DNA from: Pseudomonas sp. MIACH | Lineage (GTDB): Bacteria; Pseudomonadota; Gammaproteobacteria; Pseudomonadales; Pseudomonadaceae | DNA length: 64,000 nt | NCBI RefSeq assembly: GCF_001269925.1 | Contig: NZ_LHVO01000051.1 | Location: 62,001-126,000 of the forward strand | Reading direction: 5' to 3' | Part shown: positions 36,108 to 45,524 of the stretch, piece after piece | Layout: the number at the start of each line of letters is the position of its first letter | How positions within the stretch are numbered: position 1 is the first letter of the stretch | Made by a program: the position numbers and the translations under genes | The notes under the pieces: model-generated | The model's input: only the letters and a program-made list of their open reading frames with translations | The model's database searches: none | Told to the model about the DNA's origin: nothing

Positions 36108-37823
36108 TCAGCGACGAATACGCGCCTGAAGGAAAGACAGCACGTCAGCCACCGGCAACGGTTGGGCTTCGGCTTCGGTCCGGCTCTTGTATTCCAGATT
36201 GCCATCGGCCAGGCCGCGGTCACTGACCACGATCCGGTGCGGGATGCCAATCAGTTCCATGTCGGCGAACTTGATGCCCGGGCTGGTTTTCTTGTCCCGG
36301 TCATCCAGCAGCACTTCAAAACCAGCTGCCGTCAGTTCGGCGTACAGTTTGTCGGTGGCTTCGCGTACTTGCTCGGTTTCGTAACGCAGCGGTACCAGGG
36401 CAACCTGGAACGGCGCCAGGGCGTCACTCCAGATAATGCCTTTCTCGTCGTTGTTCTGCTCGATGGCAGCGGCAACCACACGGGATACGCCAATGCCGTA
36501 GCAACCCATGTCGAGGGTGATCGGCTTGCCGTTCTCGCCCAGCACTTCGCACTTCATCGCCTTGCTGTACTTGTTGCCCAGCTGGAAGATGTGCCCGACT
36601 TCAATGCCGCGCTTGATTTCCAGGGTGCCCTTGCCATCCGGGCTTGGGTCACCGGCCACCACGTTGCGCAGGTCGGCTACGGTCGGAACCGGCAGGTCAC
36701 GCTCCCAGTTCACGCCGAAGTAATGCTTGTCGTCGATGTTCGCGCCGATAGCGAAGTCGCTCATCAGCTCGACCGAACGGTCGATGATGATCGGCAGCGG
36801 CAGGTTCAGCGGACCGAGGGAGCCGGCACCGGCGCCAATGGCGTCGCGCAGTTCGGCATCGCTGGCCATGACCAGCGGGCTGGCCACGCCAGGTTGCTGG
36901 GCCGCCTTGATTTCGTTGAGTTCGTGGTCGCCACGGATCACCAGGGCGATCAGCTTGCCTTCTTCTTCGGCGTGCACGATCAGGGTCTTGATGGTCTTTT
37001 CAATCGGCAGATTGAATTTCTCCACCAGGGCCGCGATGGTCTTGGTCTCTGGCGTATCCACCAGGCGCAGTTCTTCAGCCGGGGCGGGACGGGACGTTTC
37101 CCGAGGTACGGCTTCGGCTTTCTCGATGTTCGCCGCGTAGTCGGAACCGTTGCTGAACACGATATCGTCTTCGCCGGAATCGGCCAGCACGTGGAATTCG
37201 TGGGAGCCGGCACCGCCGATGGAACCGTTGTCTGCTTCAACCGGGCGGAACTTCAGGCCCAGGCGCGTGAACACATTGCAGTAGGCCTGGTGCATGCGGT
37301 CGTAGGTGACCTGCAGCGATGCCTGATCGGCGTGGAACGAATAGGCGTCCTTCATGATGAATTCGCGGCCGCGCATCAGACCGAAGCGTGGGCGGATTTC
37401 ATCACGGAATTTGGTCTGGATCTGATACAGGTTCAGAGGCAGCTGTTTGTAGCTGCTCAACTCATTGCGCATCAGGTCGGTGATCACTTCTTCGTGGGTC
37501 GGGCCGGCGCAGAAGTCGCGGCCATGACGATCCTTGAAGCGCAGCAACTCAGGGCCGTACTCTTCCCAGCGCCCGGATTCCTGCCACAGCTCAGCCGGTT
37601 GGGTGCTCGGCATCAACACTTCCAGAGAGCCGGCCGCGTTCATTTCTTCACGAACGATGGCTTCGACCTTGCGCATCACCTTCAAGCCCATGGGCAGCCA
37701 GGTGTACAGGCCGGAGGCCAGTTTGCGGATCATGCCGGCGCGCAGCATCAGCTGATGGCTGATCACGACCGCGTCGGAAGGCGTTTCTTTCTGTGTGGCG
37801 AGCAAATATTGACTGGTACGCAT
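36108..37823 (-). CDS. proS: Prolyl-tRNA synthetase
   Basis: 571 residues, class II bacterial-type enzyme with inserted editing domain. Motif 1 region GLYTWLPMGLKVMRK, motif 2 FRDEIRPRFGLMRGREFIMKDAYSFH, editing INS domain about 225-390 (VRGDHELNEIK), motif 3 GCYGIGVSRVVAAAIEQ, anticodon-binding domain about 470-571. Normal length; ATG at 37823. Confidence 0.97.
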   Translation of the reverse strand: MRTSQYLLATQKETPSDAVVISHQLMLRAGMIRKLASGLYTWLPMGLKVMRKVEAIVREEMNAAGSLEVLMPSTQPAELWQESGRWEEYGPELLRFKDRHGRDFCAGPTHEEVITDLMRNELSSYKQLPLNLYQIQTKFRDEIRPRFGLMRGREFIMKDAYSFHADQASLQVTYDRMHQAYCNVFTRLGLKFRPVEADNGSIGGAGSHEFHVLADSGEDDIVFSNGSDYAANIEKAEAVPRETSRPAPAEELRLVDTPETKTIAALVEKFNLPIEKTIKTLIVHAEEEGKLIALVIRGDHELNEIKAAQQPGVASPLVMASDAELRDAIGAGAGSLGPLNLPLPIIIDRSVELMSDFAIGANIDDKHYFGVNWERDLPVPTVADLRNVVAGDPSPDGKGTLEIKRGIEVGHIFQLGNKYSKAMKCEVLGENGKPITLDMGCYGIGVSRVVAAAIEQNNDEKGIIWSDALAPFQVALVPLRYETEQVREATDKLYAELTAAGFEVLLDDRDKKTSPGIKFADMELIGIPHRIVVSDRGLADGNLEYKSRTEAEAQPLPVADVLSFLQARIRR

Positions 37824-37915
37824 GGTAGGCCGTTGTCGGTTGCTTGGACTTGAAATGACTTGGGATTGTACGGGCGCAAACTGCCGGCGTACAGGCGTCA
37901 GAATCTAGGGCTGTC

Positions 37916-37940
37916 TGTAGGAGCAGAGCGTGCTCGCGAT
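37916..37940. repeat. Single TAGGAGC...GCTCGCGA repeat unit
   Basis: TGTAGGAGCAGAGCGTGCTC followed by GCGAT, a diverged single copy of the family at 11305-11404, between proS and the AmpG-like gene. Confidence 0.6.
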
Positions 37941-37978
37941 GGGGGCGCCGCGGTCTGGCTTTTAAAGGGCCCCCAAAA

Positions 37979-39511
37979 TCAGTCTTCGGCGGGCGGATTC
38001 AACCGAATCCGCCGATTTTCCTGATACCAGTGCAACGCAATCAGCAGCAATGTCGGCACACCCAGCATGCAGGTGATCAGGAAAAAATTGTGGTACCCGA
38101 ACTTCTCCACCATCACCCCCGAATACCCGCCGATCAGGCGAGGCAGCAACAGCATGATCGAGCTGAGCAGCGCATATTGGGTGGCAGAAAACTTGAGGTT
38201 GGTCAGGCTCGACAGATAGGCCACAAACGCCGACGTGGCCAGACCCGAGCTGAAGTTATCCAGGGAAATGGTGAAGATCAGCATCTGCAGGTCCGGGCCC
38301 ATGTCTGCGAGCATCACGAACAGCAGGTTGGTGCCGGCCGAAGCGATCCCGCCGATAAACAGGATCGGCAGGATGCCGAAACGAACAATCAGCAGGCCAC
38401 CCATGCCGGCGCCGAGCAGGGTCATGATCAGGCCGAAGATCTTGCTGACCCCGGCGATCTGATCCTTGGTAAAGCCCTGGTCGATGTAGAACACGTTGGC
38501 CATTACGCCCATCACCGTGTCGGACATGCGATAGGTGGCGATCAGCCCCAGCAGCAGCAGTGCCTGCCAGCGGTAGCGCAGGATAAAGTCGTTGACCGGC
38601 GTCAGCACCGGCGCAAGGCCGCGACGGCCCATTGCCGAGAGGCACAGGGCGGTAAGCGTTATATAGAGGATGGCGCGCAGGAAGGCGCGGTCTTCCATCA
38701 ACAGATCCCAGAAGCTGGTGTCATGGAACACCACGCTACCGAAGTCGGTGTTGTACAGCTGGGTAAACATGGCAGGCACGGAGACCAGCAGCACGATCAG
38801 CACAAACACCGACATCAATTGATGGGCAAAGCTGTAGCGCCCGGCCTGCAACTGGGTGCGCAGTGGCACATTGGGTTCGCGCATGAACAGGGTGGTCAGC
38901 AACGCCGGGATCATCAGCACGCCGAACAGCACATAGGTGCCGGTCCAGGCCGAGTGCTTATAGTTGAAGCCGGTGGAGCCGAAGCCTTCGGCAAAGAACA
39001 GTGCACCCGCCGTAGCCAGCAGGGCGGCAATACGGTAGCCGGACATATAGCTGGCGGCCAGGGCGGCCTGGCGGCTGTCGTCGGCGATTTCCAGGCGATA
39101 GGCGTCGACCGCGATGTCCTGGGTAGCCGATGCGAAGGCGACCACCACGGCAATGGCGATCAGCCAGGACAGGTGCTTCTGCGGGTCGCAGAAGCCCATG
39201 CCGATCAATCCGAGGATCACCAGCGACTGGGCAAGCACCAGCCAGGAGCGACGACGTCCGAGTTTACCGAGCAGCGGCAGGCGCCATTGGTCGAGCAGCG
39301 GCGACCAGACCCATTTGAAGGCATACGCCAAACCGATCAGGCTCGCATAGCCGATGGTCTCGCGGGCCACACCGGCCTCACGCAACCACACCGAAAGCGT
39401 CGAGAACACCAACATGTAAGGCAAGCCGGCGGCAAAGCCGAGCAACAACAGCACTAACGTCGAGGGGCTGGCATAGGCGGCGAGCGCGGCGCGCCAGGTT
39501 TTACGGGGCAT
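37979..39511 (-). CDS. ampG: AmpG-like muropeptide permease (MFS)
   Basis: 510 residues, about 14 membrane helices. AmpG signatures: STLVLLLLGFAAGLPYMLVFSTLSVWLREAGV, PLLDQWRLPLLGKLGRRRSW, DIAVDAYRLEIADDSRQAALAASYMSGYR and LDNFSSGLATSAFVAYLSSL. It imports GlcNAc-anhydromuramyl peptides for wall recycling and AmpC signalling. Pseudomonads carry two AmpG homologues; I cannot tell from sequence which one is dominant. Gene faces left, 43 bases from the alkyltransferase-like gene. Confidence 0.9.
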   Translation of the reverse strand: MPRKTWRAALAAYASPSTLVLLLLGFAAGLPYMLVFSTLSVWLREAGVARETIGYASLIGLAYAFKWVWSPLLDQWRLPLLGKLGRRRSWLVLAQSLVILGLIGMGFCDPQKHLSWLIAIAVVVAFASATQDIAVDAYRLEIADDSRQAALAASYMSGYRIAALLATAGALFFAEGFGSTGFNYKHSAWTGTYVLFGVLMIPALLTTLFMREPNVPLRTQLQAGRYSFAHQLMSVFVLIVLLVSVPAMFTQLYNTDFGSVVFHDTSFWDLLMEDRAFLRAILYITLTALCLSAMGRRGLAPVLTPVNDFILRYRWQALLLLGLIATYRMSDTVMGVMANVFYIDQGFTKDQIAGVSKIFGLIMTLLGAGMGGLLIVRFGILPILFIGGIASAGTNLLFVMLADMGPDLQMLIFTISLDNFSSGLATSAFVAYLSSLTNLKFSATQYALLSSIMLLLPRLIGGYSGVMVEKFGYHNFFLITCMLGVPTLLLIALHWYQENRRIRLNPPAED

Positions 39512-39554
39512 GGGCTGGAGTCTGCCTCAGATTCACGGAAACAAAGCGCGCACT

Positions 39555-39908
39555 CTAACCGCTGTGCTCTACCGGGCGCCAGCCATGGCGCTGAATATCC
39601 ACGCGATTGTTGCGGACAGTGACGCCTTCTTCGCGCAAGCGTGCCCGCTGCTCGTCGCCTGAGGCGCTGCCCACCGGCAGACTTATCCGACCACCGGCAC
39701 CCAGCACACGGTGCCAGGGCAATGTCGTGCCCTCGGGAAGCTGACTCAAGGTACGCCCCACCCAGCGTGCCGCGCGCCCCAGCCCGGCCAGTTGCGCCAG
39801 CTCGCCATAACTCACCACGCACCCTGGCGGGATTTGCGCCAGGGTCAGGTACAGCGCGGTGCGGCGCATCTCGGCCGGGCTTTGGGGGGCGTCTGCAGGT
39901 TGCGTCAC
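39555..39908 (-). CDS. Alkyltransferase-like protein (MGMT fold, no active Cys)
   Basis: 117 residues matching only the C-terminal DNA-binding part of O6-alkylguanine-DNA alkyltransferase: IPPGCVVSYGELAQLAG, ARWVGRTLS and the active-site block LPWHRVLGAGGRIS. The reactive Cys of PCHRV is Trp65 here, the mark of ATL proteins, which bind O6-alkylguanine and hand it to nucleotide excision repair. No methyl transfer is expected. Same strand as the AmpG-like gene. Confidence 0.9.
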   Translation of the reverse strand: MTQPADAPQSPAEMRRTALYLTLAQIPPGCVVSYGELAQLAGLGRAARWVGRTLSQLPEGTTLPWHRVLGAGGRISLPVGSASGDEQRARLREEGVTVRNNRVDIQRHGWRPVEHSG

Positions 39909-40062
39909 GGTGGATATTTCCGCTCAAATCGTCGGTATGGTTGTAAGAAATGTCTGTAATCATGCTGATGAGAATTGAACTCAATATAAATACTTGAGTC
40001 AGTCCTAGCTATCTAACACGATAATCGCCCTTTTTCGCCAATCTTGAGCTCCCTATCCGCTT

Positions 40063-41070
40063 ATGTTGTCCAGAACCCTGCTGTGCCTCGCTGTTTTCAG
40101 TGCATCCACGCCCCTGTTGGCCGATACCGTCTGGTTGAAAAACGGTGACCGCCTGACCGGCAAAATCAAGGTCTTCGACGGTGGCAAGCTGCTGATCCAG
40201 ACCGAGTACGCGGGCGCCATTCCGGTGGACTGGAAACAGGTGAAAACCCTGGAGAGCGACCAGGAGCTGTTGGTCAAGCAGGACGCCTACACCGGCGAGA
40301 AGGCCAAGTCTTTAAAAGCAGCGGACGATGGCAAGGTGGTGCTGGCCAATGGCGAGGCGCCGAAGACCGTCGAGCTGGCGAGTATCCAGCAGATCATCAA
40401 GCCCAAGCCTGTGATCGAAGACCTGGTGTGGAAGGGTAATGTCGACATGGCGCTGGACTACAAACGCGCCGAAAAAGACACCAACGACTACGACATCGAC
40501 TTCAAGACCACTGCGCGCCACGGCCAATGGCGCCATACCGGCCAGGGCGAATACAACCGCGAATTCCAGGATGACGTCACCACCACCGACAACTGGGCCC
40601 TGGAATATGACCTGGACCGTTTCATCACCGAGCACTGGTTCTGGCAGGGCCGCCTGACCTATAAGCGTGACAAGGTCGAAGACCTGGCGCGCCAGCGCAC
40701 CGTGGGTACCGGCCCGGGCTACCAGTTCTGGGATGACGAACTGGGCGCGTTCTCCCTCGGCTCGCTGGTCAACCGCACCGATTACGAATACGCCGATGGC
40801 GGCAAGGACAACTTCTATTCGCTGGCCATGAAGTGGAATTACAACCGCTACCTGGTGGGCAAGACCGTTGAGTTCTTCACCAATGGCGAGGTCGGCAAAC
40901 CTATCGACGGTCCGGCGGAGTACTCCCTGGATGCGGAAATGGGCCTGCGCTACAAAGTCACCGAGTGGGCGTCGCTCAACCTCAAGGCCGAGCGCGACGT
41001 GATCAGTGGCGATTCGGAAAGCAGCCTGAGCAAGACCCGCTACACCGCAGGGTTCGGTGTGGCCTGGTAA
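40063..41070 (+). CDS. DUF481 outer-membrane beta-barrel-like protein
   Basis: 335 residues. Signal peptide MLSRTLLCLAVFSASTPLLA, an SH3-like N-terminal part (DTVWLKNGDRLTGKIKVFDGGKLLIQT), then a DUF481 beta-barrel (about 130-335) of alternating amphipathic strands ending in aromatic W335, as in outer-membrane proteins. Related to E. coli YdiY-type proteins; function unknown. Single gene; the 154-base upstream region has no clear operator. Confidence 0.85.
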   Translation: MLSRTLLCLAVFSASTPLLADTVWLKNGDRLTGKIKVFDGGKLLIQTEYAGAIPVDWKQVKTLESDQELLVKQDAYTGEKAKSLKAADDGKVVLANGEAPKTVELASIQQIIKPKPVIEDLVWKGNVDMALDYKRAEKDTNDYDIDFKTTARHGQWRHTGQGEYNREFQDDVTTTDNWALEYDLDRFITEHWFWQGRLTYKRDKVEDLARQRTVGTGPGYQFWDDELGAFSLGSLVNRTDYEYADGGKDNFYSLAMKWNYNRYLVGKTVEFFTNGEVGKPIDGPAEYSLDAEMGLRYKVTEWASLNLKAERDVISGDSESSLSKTRYTAGFGVAW

Positions 41071-41164
41071 GAGAGGCGCTGGCAACCGGCGCGTAGATTG
41101 ATTACCTTGTATTGAGATCCATTCCCATATGCCATGGGCGGCTGAATACCCGAGGAGTCATACG

Positions 41165-41896
41165 TTGAGCGCGCACGTTGCCAAGAACGCCCGAGAGCTG
41201 TTGCTCAAGGAATACCGTGGGGCTCTCTCCACATTGTCCAAAGCCATGCCCGGCTTCCCGTTTGGGTCGGTCGTGCCGTATTGCCTGGACGAGCAGGGCC
41301 GCCCACTGATCCTGATCAGCCGCATCGCCCAGCACACCCATAATCTGCAAAAAGATCCGAAGTGCTCGCTGCTGGTCGGCGAGCGCGAAGCGGATGATGT
41401 GCAGGCGGTGGGGCGCCTGACCTACCTGGCAGAAGCCGAGAAACTGCAGGAAGGCGCCGCCATCGAAGCCGCCGCCGAGCGCTATTACCGCTACTTTCCA
41501 GAGTCGGCCAACTACCACAAGGCCCACGATTTCGATTTTTGGGTGCTCAAGCCAGTACGCCACCGTTACATCGGCGGATTTGGCGCGATTCATTGGCTCG
41601 ACCAGTTGACCCTGGCCAACCCCTTCGCGGGCAAGGGCGAGCGCAGCATGATCGAACACATGAACAGCGATCACACCAAGGCCATTGCCCATTACGTCGA
41701 GTTGGCCGGCTTGCCGACCGTCGAACCCGCGCAATTGGCCGGCATCGACAGCGAAGGCATGCACCTGCGTATCGGCCAATCCCTGCATTGGCTGCCATTT
41801 GCCGAGTCTTGCAACACGCCGACACAAGTGCGCGAAGCCTTGGTTTCATTGGCTCACGCCGAGGTCTGGCCGAAAAAAGCCGCTGCTGACGCTTGA
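41165..41896 (+). CDS. HugZ family heme oxygenase-like protein
   Basis: 243 residues. N-terminal split-barrel FMN-binding-like domain (NARELLLKEYRGALSTLS, GFPFGSVVPYCLD, LISRIAQHTHNLQKDPKCSLLV) and C-terminal DUF2470 domain (MIEHMNSDHTKAIAHYVELAG). HugZ relatives degrade heme; many members lack proof. I chose TTG 41165 because GGAG lies 7 bases upstream; the in-frame ATG at 41129 has no ribosome site. The C-terminal heme-binding histidines of Helicobacter HugZ cannot be confirmed here. Confidence 0.85.
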   Translation: MSAHVAKNARELLLKEYRGALSTLSKAMPGFPFGSVVPYCLDEQGRPLILISRIAQHTHNLQKDPKCSLLVGEREADDVQAVGRLTYLAEAEKLQEGAAIEAAAERYYRYFPESANYHKAHDFDFWVLKPVRHRYIGGFGAIHWLDQLTLANPFAGKGERSMIEHMNSDHTKAIAHYVELAGLPTVEPAQLAGIDSEGMHLRIGQSLHWLPFAESCNTPTQVREALVSLAHAEVWPKKAAADA

Positions 41897-41962
41897 ATTC
41901 ACGAAACGGCGACGTCATCTAAGGTGGACTGGCAAGGCATTCTTGCGTTGAGGAACCATTTG

Positions 41963-42439
41963 ATGCGCCCTTTTTTATTGCTCTTTCTGCTGTTCCCGGT
42001 GTTGGAGCTGTTCGTATTCGTTCAAGTCAGCGGTGCGATCGGGTTTTTCCCGGCCCTGTTGCTGATCATTCTCGGCTCGATGCTCGGCGTCCTGGTGCTG
42101 CGCGTCGCCGGCCTGGCCACGGCGCTGCGTGCCCGTGAAAGCCTGAATCGCGGCGAACTGCCGGCCCAGACCATGCTGGAAGGCTTGATGATGGCTTTGG
42201 CGGGCGGTCTGTTGATCCTGCCGGGTTTTATCAGCGATGTAGTAGGCCTGGTGATGTTGCTGCCGTTCACCCGCAAGCTGCTGGCCGGCAAGATGCGCCA
42301 GCGCGCCGAAGAAGCGGCGATTCGCCAGCGTGCATTCGCCGACGACCTGCAACCCCGAGGCGGTCCGGCTCCGCGCCAACCGTTGGGGCGAGAAGGTGAT
42401 GTGATCGAAGGCGAGTTCGAACATCGCGACAGCAAATAA
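41963..42439 (+). CDS. fxsA: FxsA family membrane protein
   Basis: 158 residues. Three or four membrane segments in the first 110 residues (MRPFLLLFLLFPVLELFVFV, FPALLLIILGSMLGVLVLRVAG, MALAGGLLILPGFISDVVGL) and a basic, polar tail. FxsA in E. coli lowers exclusion of phage T7 by F plasmid; the cellular function is unknown. ATG 41963 follows TTGAGGA. The place directly before groES is conserved in gammaproteobacteria. Confidence 0.9.
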   Translation: MRPFLLLFLLFPVLELFVFVQVSGAIGFFPALLLIILGSMLGVLVLRVAGLATALRARESLNRGELPAQTMLEGLMMALAGGLLILPGFISDVVGLVMLLPFTRKLLAGKMRQRAEEAAIRQRAFADDLQPRGGPAPRQPLGREGDVIEGEFEHRDSK

Positions 42440-42451
42440 CCACTTCACTGG

Positions 42452-42481
42452 CACGGCACCTTCGGGTGCCGTGTTGCTTTT
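42452..42481 (+). terminator. Terminator after fxsA
   Basis: Perfect nine-base stem CACGGCACC / GGTGCCGTG closed by a TTCG tetraloop and followed by TTGCTTTT. Confidence 0.85.
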
Positions 42482-42518
42482 ATGGGCCGACAGACGCAAA
42501 AAAAATCATCTTCGGCCC

Positions 42519-42544
42519 CTTGTAATAAGCTTATGCGCCCTTAT
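42519..42544 (+). promoter_or_regulatory. Possible heat-shock (RpoH) promoter of groESL
   Basis: CTTGTAA (42519-42525), 12-base gap, CCCTTAT (42538-42544) resembles the sigma-32 pattern CTTGAAA / CCCCATNT. It lies about 140 bases before the groES ATG, leaving a long leader. Confidence 0.5.
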
Positions 42545-42686
42545 GTAACGGTCACCGCAAGGTTTCTGGTGGCGACACCAGACAGACTTCCGCGTTTCGC
42601 CCAGCGAACCGCGACCGGCACCGCCGGAATACAACCAGCCGGTACCGATACCGGCCGATGAAAAACACAATTAGGAGAGATCGACA

Positions 42687-42983
42687 ATGAGCAAGCTTCG
42701 TCCTCTGCACGACCGCGTCGTAATCCGTCGCAGCGAAGAAGAAAAGAAAACCGCTGGCGGTATCGTTCTGCCAGGTTCGGCTGCTGAAAAAGCCAACCAC
42801 GGTGTGATCGTCGCTGCAGGCCCAGGCAAGACTCTGGAAAACGGTGACGTACGTGCGCTGGCCGTTAAAGTCGGTGACAAGGTTGTATTTGGTCCTTACT
42901 CCGGCAGCAACACTGTGAAAGTCGACGGCGAAGACCTGCTGGTAATGGCTGAGAACGAGATTCTCGCCGTACTGGAAGACTGA
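42687..42983 (+). CDS. groES: Co-chaperonin GroES
   Basis: 98 residues, MSKLRPLHDRVVIRRSEEE at the start, mobile loop KTAGGIVLPGSAAEK (about 20-34), and a C-terminal ILAVLED. Forms the heptameric lid on GroEL. Ribosome site AGGAGAG is 8 bases before ATG. First gene of the groESL operon, 50 bases before groL. Confidence 0.98.
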   Translation: MSKLRPLHDRVVIRRSEEEKKTAGGIVLPGSAAEKANHGVIVAAGPGKTLENGDVRALAVKVGDKVVFGPYSGSNTVKVDGEDLLVMAENEILAVLED

Positions 42984-43033
42984 TTTCCCCGCTCATTTTC
43001 CCGTTACTACAAAGTATTTAAGGAATATCGATC

Positions 43034-44680
<1,647 letters not shown>

Positions 44681-44701
44681 GCCAGCCTTACCCCAGTACT
44701 G

Positions 44702-44740
44702 AAAAAGCCCCGCCTGCAGTGATGCAGGCGGGGCTTTTTT
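44702..44740. terminator. Bidirectional terminator between groL and PAP2 gene
   Basis: AAAAAGCCCCGCCTGCA, GTGA, TGCAGGCGGGGCTTTTT: very long perfect stem with A-tract and T-tract, serving convergent transcripts. Confidence 0.9.
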
Positions 44741-44753
44741 GTGGGCCTTGGGT

Positions 44754-45473
44754 TCAGGTGGGGGTTGCGCGCGTGGATGGCCGGTACAGCAACAGGCAAT
44801 ACAGCCCCAGGCAGATCAGCCAGCAGAAAATCGCCGTCCACACATTATGGGAAAAGAAGTGGGCGCCTTGCATCATACGGCTGACGGAAAAGACGCTGCC
44901 CAAGCCGACGGCAAAGATGAATGCGCCGCGCGCCATCCGCGGCTGTCGGTCACGCAATGCAAAAAACAGGGCGAACACGGCGAACCCGGTGGCGGCATGA
45001 CCACCAGGCCAGCAGCGTCCGGGTTTCTCGGTGGGTGGGCGAGGGCTCAGCAGTTTGCTGTAGGTTTCCTGACCGCCGAATTCCTGGACGCTCCACGGGC
45101 ACTGGACGCCGGTGATGGTTTTCAGCGGAGAGACAAACGCGGTTGCCAGCCCGAGGGACAGCACCAGGCAGCCCAGTTCACGCCGATAGGGTTTGAGCCG
45201 CCGGAGGATAAACGTGCCGGCGAACCCCAGGATCGCCAAGACCGAGAACAGGATGACCAACTGTTTGGCGCGGTCATGCAGGATGTCTTCGAGGAAGAAA
45301 CTGTAACGCCCGATGAAACCACCCTCCGCGCCGTTGTAGAACAGCTTGGCGAGATCCATGTCCAGCGACGTCAGTTCCAGCAACAGCAATAGAAGCGCAG
45401 CGCCGCCGGGGATGCCCAGGCAGAGCCATAAGTTGAGAGGTTTGGAGACCGGTACGGCGGGGGTGGTTCGCAT
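44754..45473 (-). CDS. PAP2-family membrane phosphatase
   Basis: 239 residues with five or six membrane segments. PAP2 motifs occur in altered form: KTITGVQCPW (Lys kept; Cys where KX6RP has Arg), CWPGGHAATG (PSGH-like) and SRMMQGAHFFSHN (second His where Asp is usual). I recall similar CWPGGHA/GAHFFSHN variants in other proteobacterial PAP2 proteins, so activity is plausible. Substrate may be undecaprenyl pyrophosphate or lipid A phosphate. Lies 51 bases after the sulfatase gene on the same strand. Confidence 0.85.
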   Translation of the reverse strand: MRTTPAVPVSKPLNLWLCLGIPGGAALLLLLLELTSLDMDLAKLFYNGAEGGFIGRYSFFLEDILHDRAKQLVILFSVLAILGFAGTFILRRLKPYRRELGCLVLSLGLATAFVSPLKTITGVQCPWSVQEFGGQETYSKLLSPRPPTEKPGRCWPGGHAATGFAVFALFFALRDRQPRMARGAFIFAVGLGSVFSVSRMMQGAHFFSHNVWTAIFCWLICLGLYCLLLYRPSTRATPT

Positions 45474-45524
45474 GGTGAACCCTGGTGAAAAACCTCCCGT
45501 ACTGACCTGTACGGGACGTTTTGG

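Noticed and set aside
36096..37853. 585-codon plus-strand frame opposite proS
   Set aside because: Antisense shadow of a complete prolyl-tRNA synthetase.
39965..39995. Possible Fur box upstream of the DUF481 gene
   Set aside because: TGAGAAT-T-GAACTCA has imperfect arms and poor fit to the 19-base consensus, and the gene has no known iron role.
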